DNA of 64,000 nucleotides from Panacagrimonas sp963975245 (GTDB taxonomy: Bacteria; Pseudomonadota; Gammaproteobacteria; Nevskiales; Nevskiaceae): NCBI GenBank assembly GCA_963975245.1, contig CAXBFJ010000003.1, positions 310,001 to 374,000 of the forward strand, in the 5' to 3' direction. Position numbers and translations under genes: made by a program. This document shows, piece after piece, positions 58,682-64,000 of this stretch (position 1 is the first letter of the stretch; each line of letters begins with the position of its first letter). The notes beneath the pieces were generated by a model. The model saw only the letters and a list, made by a program, of their open reading frames with translations. It searched no databases and was not told where the DNA came from.

Positions 58682-59635
58682 TCAGGAAGGCTTGTTTGCA
58701 CCGGGCGCGCCGGCGTGCACTTCTTCGTCTTCTTCATCTAAGGTGATGGTGCGCTCCCAGTGCTCGCGTTCCTCAACGCAGCGCATCAGGCCTTCCTGAG
58801 CTGAACTTGCGATCAGCCGACCTGAGGTATCAAAGATCATGCCGCGCGACAAACCACGCGCTGACTGCGCGGCGTGAGAGTCGGTAACGTAGAGCAACCA
58901 CTCGTCGGCACGCGCATCACGATGAAACCACAGTGCGTGATCAATGCTGGCGACAATCATGTCGCGTTCGAACCAGCGTCGTCCATAGGGACGCAGAGCA
59001 GCACCCAGCAGGCCCCAATCACTGGCATAGGCGAGCACGCATCGGTGCAGCGCCGGGTCGTCGGGTAGTTTCGCCTTGGCGCGGAACCACATCGCCCCGC
59101 GTGTAGCTCGCTTGACCGGTTGCAGCGGATTGACCGGGTCAACCGGCCGAAATTCAATGAAGAAATCGGCGCTGAGCGCATTGACGGCTTCCTCGGTAAT
59201 GCCAGGTTCGGTCGCAATCCATTCCGGAACCATTTCATGCCAGGGACGCAGAGCTTCAGGCGGCGGTACTTTTGGCATTACCGCTTGGTGCTCAAATCCG
59301 GTCTCTGGCTTCTGGAAGGACGCCATCATCGAGAGAATGGGCCTGCCGTGTTGAATGGCCTGCACACGACGCGACGAGAATGAGCCGCCATCACGCGACC
59401 GGTCCACCTCGTAGACCACCGGGAGGTTCATGTCTCCCGGCAGCAAAAAATAGGCATGCAGCGAATGCGGGTCGCGGTCTTCTACTGTTCGGCTGGCGGC
59501 CACCATGGCCTGCCCAATGATCTGTCCGCCGTAGGTGCTGCGTCCGCCGAGGTCACGCGAAGGGCCGCGAAACAAATTCATTTCGAGGGTTTCGAGGTCC
59601 AGTACCTCTACGAGATCTTTTACCAAGGGGTCCAT
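58682..59635 (-). CDS. tesB: Acyl-CoA thioesterase II
   Basis: A 317-aa double-hotdog thioesterase that releases fatty acids from acyl-CoA. Motifs are GGRSTYGGQIIGQAMVAASR, DPHSLHAYFLLPGDMNLPVV, SFSSRRVQAIQ, and in the second hotdog ASIDHALWFHRDARADEWLL then SHAAQSARGLSRGMIFD. Length is slightly above the 285-290 aa norm because of an acidic C-terminal tail. No ribosome binding site is seen, and a -10-like TATAAG lies 9 bp before the ATG. It is divergent from xthA. Confidence 0.93.
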   Translation of the reverse strand: MDPLVKDLVEVLDLETLEMNLFRGPSRDLGGRSTYGGQIIGQAMVAASRTVEDRDPHSLHAYFLLPGDMNLPVVYEVDRSRDGGSFSSRRVQAIQHGRPILSMMASFQKPETGFEHQAVMPKVPPPEALRPWHEMVPEWIATEPGITEEAVNALSADFFIEFRPVDPVNPLQPVKRATRGAMWFRAKAKLPDDPALHRCVLAYASDWGLLGAALRPYGRRWFERDMIVASIDHALWFHRDARADEWLLYVTDSHAAQSARGLSRGMIFDTSGRLIASSAQEGLMRCVEEREHWERTITLDEEDEEVHAGAPGANKPS

Positions 59636-59644
59636 AATTCGGGT

Positions 59645-59650
59645 CTTATA
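59645..59650 (-). promoter_or_regulatory. -10 element candidate of tesB
   Basis: TATAAG on the minus strand, 9 bp before the tesB ATG. A start about 7 bp downstream would leave a leader of only about 3 nt, so tesB may be translated from a leaderless transcript. No good -35 was found. Confidence 0.4.
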
Positions 59651-59714
59651 TTGGGTGGCATCGACAAGATGGCCACGATTCAGATCATTTCCTTTCTATT
59701 GTGAGGTATTTGCC

Positions 59715-60479
59715 ATGCGTATCGGCACCTGGAACGTCAATTCGCTCAGAGTACGCCTGCCGCACCTGCTCGAATGGCTGGAAACAGACCCTGTCGACGT
59801 CGTGGGATTGCAGGAAATCAAGATGCAGGATGAGCAGTTTCCGCATGAGGCGCTGCGCGCAGCGGGATGGAATGCTGTCAGCAATGGCCAGAAAACCTAT
59901 AACGGCGTTGCCATACTTTCAAGGCAGGCGATCGAGGATGTCGTCCTCGATATTCCGGGATTTGAGGATCCGCAGAAGCGCGTCATCGCAGCCACCGTGG
60001 GCGGTGTTCGCGTGATCTGTGTCTATGTTGTCAACGGACAGGCTGTGGGCTCGGAGAAGTATGAGTACAAGATGCGCTGGCTCAGTGCATTGCACGCTTA
60101 TGTGACTTCTGAAGCCGCTCAGCATGAAAAGCTGGCCGTCGTCGGCGATTACAACATCGCGCCAGCCCCCGAGGACACGCATGACCCTGAGGTCTGGGAA
60201 GGGGGCATTCTCTGCAGCGACGCCGAGCGTGCCCACTATCGTGAACTGCTCGATGTTGGTCTTGTGGATTGTCTTGCGCTCAACCCCCCCGAAGGCGAGA
60301 CACGTTTTACCTGGTGGGATTACCGCCAGGCGGCTTTCCGCCGAAACATGGGTCTGCGCATCGATCACGTACTGGCCTCCAAGGCGCTGGCCGCCACACT
60401 GAGCGAATGCCAGATTCATCTGGAACCCCGTCGTCGGGAGCGACCATCTGATCACGCTCCGGTGAGCGCGAGCTTCTAA
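59715..60479 (+). CDS. xthA: Exodeoxyribonuclease III
   Basis: An AP endonuclease / 3'-5' exonuclease for base-excision repair. The 254-aa protein begins MRIGTWNVNSLRVRLPHLLE and has LQEIKMQDEQFP (metal-binding Glu), VVGDYNIAPAPEDTHDP, LRIDHVLASKAL and the catalytic SDHAPVSASF at the end. The ATG at 59715 has GAGG upstream; the frame open to 59535 overlaps tesB and was rejected. Confidence 0.96.
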   Translation: MRIGTWNVNSLRVRLPHLLEWLETDPVDVVGLQEIKMQDEQFPHEALRAAGWNAVSNGQKTYNGVAILSRQAIEDVVLDIPGFEDPQKRVIAATVGGVRVICVYVVNGQAVGSEKYEYKMRWLSALHAYVTSEAAQHEKLAVVGDYNIAPAPEDTHDPEVWEGGILCSDAERAHYRELLDVGLVDCLALNPPEGETRFTWWDYRQAAFRRNMGLRIDHVLASKALAATLSECQIHLEPRRRERPSDHAPVSASF

Positions 60480-60488
60480 AGCTGCCAA

Positions 60489-60506
60489 ATGTGAAGCAGG
60501 TCACAT
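60489..60506. promoter_or_regulatory. CRP/Vfr/Clp-type binding site
   Basis: ATGTGA-AGCAGG-TCACAT: a perfect inverted repeat matching TGTGA-N6-TCACA, with AA upstream as in the full 22-bp consensus. Its centre lies about 120 bp before the HD-like gene; a weak -10-like TATCGT at about 60546-60551 would put the site near -61, a class I activation position. It also follows the xthA stop by 9 bp. Confidence 0.75.
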
Positions 60507-60616
60507 CGTTGCCAGATAACAGGGCTTTTTTTGCTCTTTTTCCCCTATCGTTGTTCAGCCTACATTTTGTGCCTGTCAATACGCTGGTTGACGACAAGAC
60601 GGCGGAGCAAGCTTGA

Positions 60617-61618
60617 GTGAAATCGAATCGACGAAATCATTACGATGTGACCGACACGGTGCGAATCTCGCACCCCGGTGATGTCGGCTGCGAGATCATG
60701 CGTCTCGTCGGCAACTTGCATCCGCAGGCGGATCTCGGGGCTATAGATCGCGCGACCCAAATCTTCGCCCGTCTGTATTCTGGGTCCTACCCGGGGTATC
60801 ACGGCTGTGACACCTGGTATCACGACGCGCAGCACAGTCTGGACTGCGCCTTGGCTTATGCGAGGCTGCTCGATGGCCATGAGCGCAGCGTCGCAGCATC
60901 CGACCGCCTCGGACCGCGCAGAGCCGTGCTTGGCGTGGTCATCTCCCTGTTCCATGACGCGGGGTACATTCGACGCAAAGACGAGAGTGCAGCAAATGGC
61001 GCGGAGTTCACGCTGACGCACGTGAGCCGCAGTGCGGATTTCCTGGCGCAGTTGCTGCCACGGCTGGGCTTTGCAGATGACGCCGAACTGACCCGGCAGA
61101 TCGTGCATTTCACCGGTTACGAGATCGAGCTGGACAAGATCCGCGTGACCGCCTCGAAAGATCGCACGCTCGGATTCCTGATCGGGACCGCCGATATTCT
61201 GGCGCAGACAGCCGATCGCTGTTATCTGGAAAAATGCCGCGACTTCCTGTTCCGGGAATTCGAAATCTGCGGTCTGGCCGGGAACCCCGACACAGCCTCA
61301 GTGTCCGATGTCCAGCCTCAGTACGAGAATGTCGAGGCCCTGCTCACGAATACGCCGGCCTTCAACCAGCAACTCTGGAAACAGCGCCTGGACGGATATT
61401 TCGGTTCGGTACATCAGTACATGGAAGCGCATTTTGGTGGCCGCAATCCCTACGCCGAGCAGATTGATCATCACCTGGCCCTGATCGCGAAACTGATCCG
61501 CACTCAAAGCCTTCACAAGCTCACAAAGCGACCGGACGCGATCGATGCGGCGGCTCTGCGCCAAGTGCTGAAAGCACCAGCAATCGAGCGGAAATCCAGT
61601 CTGGCTCGCGCAGCCTGA
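60617..61618 (+). CDS. HD-domain-like metal-dependent phosphohydrolase
   Basis: A 333-aa cytoplasmic protein with features of HD-type hydrolases: TWYHDAQHSLDCALAYARLL (His near 74), VISLFHDAGYIRRKDES (the His-Asp pair near residues 114-115) and later helices with LIGTADILAQTADRCYLEK (a third Asp). Members of this superfamily hydrolyse phosphate esters, including cyclic nucleotides or (p)ppGpp; which one applies is unknown. The start is GTG at 60617 with GGAG 9 nt upstream. A CRP-type site is upstream, so cAMP (or c-di-GMP in Clp-type systems) control is plausible. Confidence 0.82.
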   Translation: MKSNRRNHYDVTDTVRISHPGDVGCEIMRLVGNLHPQADLGAIDRATQIFARLYSGSYPGYHGCDTWYHDAQHSLDCALAYARLLDGHERSVAASDRLGPRRAVLGVVISLFHDAGYIRRKDESAANGAEFTLTHVSRSADFLAQLLPRLGFADDAELTRQIVHFTGYEIELDKIRVTASKDRTLGFLIGTADILAQTADRCYLEKCRDFLFREFEICGLAGNPDTASVSDVQPQYENVEALLTNTPAFNQQLWKQRLDGYFGSVHQYMEAHFGGRNPYAEQIDHHLALIAKLIRTQSLHKLTKRPDAIDAAALRQVLKAPAIERKSSLARAA

Positions 61619-61636
61619 ATCCAGGGCATTTCTCTT

Positions 61637-62347
61637 TCACGGTGTCAGGATAATCGGCACTAGGATCTCTCCGACCATCTGAGACGGTGGCGCGGGCAAG
61701 GGAGCTGCTCGTTGGACCAATGACAGTGCTTCACGGTCAAGCAATTCGATTCCTGAGCCTTCCACGAGCCGCGGCTGGCTGACGCTGCCATCAGCAGCCA
61801 GAACAAACGACACAAGCGTTCGCGCACGTCCCAATCCGGCCGGCAGAGCATTGCGGTGCCTGGCCAGATGTCGCCGCAAACGTGACAGGTAATCTTTGGA
61901 GGCACTGACTCCCCCGCCCTGCACTGTGGGTGCAGGAATCGTGCGCGGCGTAGATGCAGCACTTTGACGCTGGCCTTCAGCCACAGGCTTGGCAGCCGGT
62001 AGCTTTGCCTCTGGCGATGGCGCTGAAGCATTCTTCGATGCCGCAAGCTTTAGCCGCGTGCGCGGCGCAGAGGCCGCGTCCTGACCCGCTGCATCGTTCT
62101 TCCCAGGCCGCGCAGGCGCAGGCCTCTGCGCAGTGCTCATCGAAGCGGCGATGTTCGCCGACGGAGGTGGCGCGCTTGCAAGCCATCTGTCTTGTTCATG
62201 CAGGCCAACGGCATCCATGCGAACGGTGATGCCCTGACCTGCGGGTTCAGGCGAGAACCCTCCTGACAACATTCCCAGAAACACCACCGCATGCAGCGCG
62301 ATTGCCACATACAGGGAAACCGCGGCACGCGGTGTTCGCGCGCTCAA
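61637..62347 (-). CDS. TonB-like energy transducer
   Basis: A 236-aa protein with one N-terminal membrane helix (about 11-30), a long Ala/Pro/Lys-rich periplasmic linker (about 55-140) and a C-terminal TonB domain (about 150-236; YLSRLRRHLARHRNALPAGL, VSFVLAADGSVSQPRLVEGS, LDREALSLVQRAAPLPAPP). It passes proton-motive force from ExbBD to outer-membrane receptors. Its start overlaps the upstream exbD stop (ATGA). No receptor gene is in the window. Confidence 0.92.
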   Translation of the reverse strand: MSARTPRAAVSLYVAIALHAVVFLGMLSGGFSPEPAGQGITVRMDAVGLHEQDRWLASAPPPSANIAASMSTAQRPAPARPGKNDAAGQDAASAPRTRLKLAASKNASAPSPEAKLPAAKPVAEGQRQSAASTPRTIPAPTVQGGGVSASKDYLSRLRRHLARHRNALPAGLGRARTLVSFVLAADGSVSQPRLVEGSGIELLDREALSLVQRAAPLPAPPSQMVGEILVPIILTP

Positions 62348-62757
62348 GGCTGCTGTCGCTGAACCGCGAGCAGGCTGCTGCGCTCAACACCTGCTTCTCG
62401 AATGGCTTGCAACACTGAAACCACGTACTGCGCGCGGACCTGTGCATCGGCGCGCACTTGCAAGGTTTCCCCTGGATGCGCCGTTTGCCAGCGAGCCAGT
62501 GTCGAGCCAATCTGATCAAAACCAAATATCTCGCCGCTCAGACCCAGCTGACCTTCCTGGCCGATATACAGACTCTGCTCTGAAGCATCTGCCTGTTCCT
62601 GTCCCGAAGACTCAACGTCCTCGATATCCAGCGTCGGCGGCGGCTTTATCGCGCTCACCATCATGAAGAAAACCATGAGCAACAGGACGACATTGATCAT
62701 CGGCAACATGTGGTCATCGTCCTGGAGCAGGCGACCGGCGGGCGCGCTGATCTTCAT
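62344..62757 (-). CDS. ExbD-like protein with Asn in place of key Asp
   Basis: A 137-aa biopolymer-transport protein with one N-terminal helix (about 17-36; MLPMINVVLLLMVFFMMVSA) and a periplasmic ExbD/TolR-type domain (LQVRADAQVRAQYVVSVLQA). In canonical ExbD the helix has Asp at this place (P-L-[IV]-D-V); here it is Asn22. It overlaps its neighbours on both sides (ATGA). It probably forms a mixed dimer with the other ExbD and contributes structure rather than proton transfer. Confidence 0.9.
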   Translation of the reverse strand: MKISAPAGRLLQDDDHMLPMINVVLLLMVFFMMVSAIKPPPTLDIEDVESSGQEQADASEQSLYIGQEGQLGLSGEIFGFDQIGSTLARWQTAHPGETLQVRADAQVRAQYVVSVLQAIREAGVERSSLLAVQRQQP

Positions 62758-63146
62758 GAGCCTTTAGCCTGAGCCAGCAACACAACAGCACCAAGCGCCT
62801 GCACTTCATCCATCAGGTCCACCAGGGTCTGCAGGCTGGTGGTGTGCGCGGGCACAATGGTGACCTGAGCCTGGGCACCCGATTGGCGCAACCAGGCCTG
62901 CAGTTCGGGCCGGCTAAGCGCTTTTCCCGATGCACGAATCTGACCCGTGGCCAGCAGCAACACCGTCAGCTTTGGCGAATCGCTTTCGGTGGCCATCGCT
63001 GCGTCGTCACTTGCCAGCAGGTCGAAGCTGCGCCAGTTCTGATGGTGCGATGCGAGCATGAAAAAAAAGAGCAGGATGAATACCACGTCGACCAATGAGG
63101 TCAGTGGAATCCGCCGCGTCTGCGGCGCGGGCACACTTAGCTGCAT
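62754..63146 (-). CDS. exbD: ExbD, biopolymer transport protein
   Basis: A 130-aa ExbD with the normal helix (about 13-32; IPLTSLVDVVFILLFFFM) carrying the proton-binding Asp20, then a periplasmic domain (LTVLLLATGQIRASGKALSR, TSLQTLVDLMDEVQALGAVV). It forms a proton channel with ExbB and energises TonB. It is the second gene of exbB-exbD-exbD-tonB and starts at the exbB stop. Confidence 0.93.
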   Translation of the reverse strand: MQLSVPAPQTRRIPLTSLVDVVFILLFFFMLASHHQNWRSFDLLASDDAAMATESDSPKLTVLLLATGQIRASGKALSRPELQAWLRQSGAQAQVTIVPAHTTSLQTLVDLMDEVQALGAVVLLAQAKGS

Positions 63147-63766
63147 CAGCGATCGATGCTTCGCGGCCGGGTCAGCAATTGGGTCAGCGCAGATTCCATC
63201 GCGGCCTGCAAGCCTGCGACCCGCCTGTCGAGATAGTGCGCCGATGTCACCACCGGAATGGCCACAATCAGGCCTGCGGCGGTGGTGATCAGGGCTTTCC
63301 AGATACCTCCGGACAGGATGGCAGGCTCTACCCTGTTACCCGCTGCCTGCAAGGCCTGGAAGGCGTCAATCATGCCCAGCACCGTACCCAGCAAGCCCAC
63401 CAGCGGTGCCAGCGTTCCGATCAGGTCCAGTGTCCGAATACGACTGCGCGACTGCTCAATCTGCTCAGCTGCTGCGCGCTCGATGCGTTCGCGTGCCTTG
63501 GCGGCATCCAGTGCCGGATCGTCCAGCCAGTTCACAGCCAGAATCCACACGCGCGCAAGCGGAGATGGAGAGGCTTGTGCAATCTGGCGCGCACGATCGC
63601 CCTGCCCCTGCTCATAGGCCTGTAACGCGGGCTCAACAAAAGCAGTGTCGGAAATCTTTCCTTCCGAGAATTCCCAGAGCTTGCTGATGATCAGGGTCAT
63701 CGCGGTTATCGACATGAGACCCAGAACCAGCATCGCCGGGCCACCCAGACTCAGCCATTGCAGCAT
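63146..63766 (-). CDS. exbB: ExbB/TolQ-type proton channel subunit
   Basis: A 206-aa inner-membrane protein with three hydrophobic helices (about 8-28, 105-128, 148-172). The channel motifs are LIGTLAPLVGLLGTVLGMID and GGIWKALITTAAGLIVAIPV, canonical for ExbB. The ATG at 63766 follows the ggt stop by 1 bp; a longer frame to 63847 overlaps ggt. It heads the exb-tonB set. Confidence 0.94.
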   Translation of the reverse strand: MLQWLSLGGPAMLVLGLMSITAMTLIISKLWEFSEGKISDTAFVEPALQAYEQGQGDRARQIAQASPSPLARVWILAVNWLDDPALDAAKARERIERAAAEQIEQSRSRIRTLDLIGTLAPLVGLLGTVLGMIDAFQALQAAGNRVEPAILSGGIWKALITTAAGLIVAIPVVTSAHYLDRRVAGLQAAMESALTQLLTRPRSIDR

Positions 63767-63767
63767 T

Positions 63768-64000
63768 TCAGTGCTCGCCAGACTGCACGCGCGACGAACC
63801 GACCCCGCGTGGGTCGGCTGCAGCATTGACCTGTCCGCTACCCGCATCCCAGGTAATGGCCTGCATGTTGCCGTAGTTGGAATCCAGTGGTGCCAGGGCG
63901 TGACCCATCGCCTTTAGACGGTCTTGTTCGTCATCGCTGAAGGTGCCCGGCTCAAACTGCACCACATCCGGCAGATACTGGTGGTGATAGCGCTTCAAGG
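63768..64000 (-). CDS. ggt: Gamma-glutamyltransferase, C-terminal end (5' part beyond window)
   Basis: The last about 77 residues of a gamma-glutamyltranspeptidase small subunit: QYLPDVVQFEPGTFSDDEQD, then GHALAPLDSNYGNMQAITWD and VNAAADPRGVGSSRVQ, the typical GGT C-terminus. The catalytic Thr and most of the enzyme lie off the right edge. Its stop is 1 bp from the exbB start, so ggt and the exb-tonB genes are probably one operon. An ATG at 63998 is internal to the gene, not the start. Confidence 0.85.
   Translation of the reverse strand, partial: LKRYHHQYLPDVVQFEPGTFSDDEQDRLKAMGHALAPLDSNYGNMQAITWDAGSGQVNAAADPRGVGSSRVQSGEH

Noticed and set aside
1..64000. CRISPR arrays, tRNA or rRNA genes, insertion sequences, prophage
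   Set aside because: No repeat-spacer pattern, cloverleaf, ribosomal sequence, transposase or phage structural protein was recognised on either strand.

Overview
The window is high-GC bacterial DNA, dense and operonic, and reads as a chromosome segment of a polarly flagellated gammaproteobacterium. Reasons: a sigma-54/sigma-28 flagellar hierarchy with CheV and a PilZ protein beside the flagellar cap genes, as in Xanthomonas and Pseudomonas relatives; a homodimeric AceE-type pyruvate dehydrogenase with a divergent Lrp/AsnC regulator; and hopanoid head-group genes. A Xanthomonadales/Nevskiales-like placement is an inference from gene content only. I found no rRNA, tRNA, CRISPR array, insertion sequence or phage gene.

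Region 1 (1-18.6 kb) is a flagellar locus. On the minus strand lie flgB-C-D-E-F-G-H-I-J-K-L, then fliC, then fliD-fliS-fliT-like-pilZ, a LuxR-type response regulator and rpoN (cut by the left edge). cheV lies just upstream of flgB. flgA-flgM-flgN run the other way. Three near-consensus sigma-54 promoters (before flgB, flgA, fliD) and two near-perfect sigma-28 promoters (before fliC, flgM) are readable, so rpoN in the locus controls the middle genes while the late genes depend on FliA, itself held by FlgM.

Region 2 (18.6-29.9 kb) is a divergent catabolic cluster. The minus-strand arm carries an FAH-family hydrolase, a VanA-like Rieske oxygenase, an FAD hydroxylase, a ring-hydroxylating Rieske alpha subunit, an unknown 115-aa protein, an SDR, a SnoaL-like protein and a TetR regulator. 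The plus-strand arm carries a VOC dioxygenase-like protein, an old-yellow-enzyme/FAD fusion reductase with an Fe-S site, a second SnoaL-like protein and an NAD(P)H:FMN reductase. A palindrome lies between the arms. The substrate is unknown.

Region 3 (29.9-43.4 kb) is housekeeping and envelope: a DUF445 membrane protein, a Dke1-like cupin, aceF-aceE with divergent lrp, the hopanoid genes hpnI-J-K-L, and an acyl-CoA dehydrogenase.

Region 4 (43.6-56.4 kb) is the most unusual part: twelve collinear plus-strand genes, many overlapping by 4 bp. They encode a TPR/TonB-C secreted protein, four lipoproteins, a membrane-anchored TPR protein, a PEGA-repeat/FGE-fold protein, a tiny secreted protein, a MotA/TolQ/ExbB-type channel subunit, an Hsp70/actin-fold-like protein, and two VWA proteins whose N-terminal helix looks like the proton-carrying helix of ExbD/MotB. 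I propose a proton-motive-force-driven envelope machine in which VWA domains replace the usual periplasmic effector. I know of no described system with this composition.

Region 5 (56.5-64 kb) holds a pseudo-receiver/HPt protein and a receiver/degenerate-GGDEF protein, tesB, xthA, an HD-like hydrolase behind a consensus CRP-type site, and on the minus strand the end of a gamma-glutamyltransferase followed by exbB-exbD-exbD-tonB, where one ExbD has Asn in place of the key Asp.
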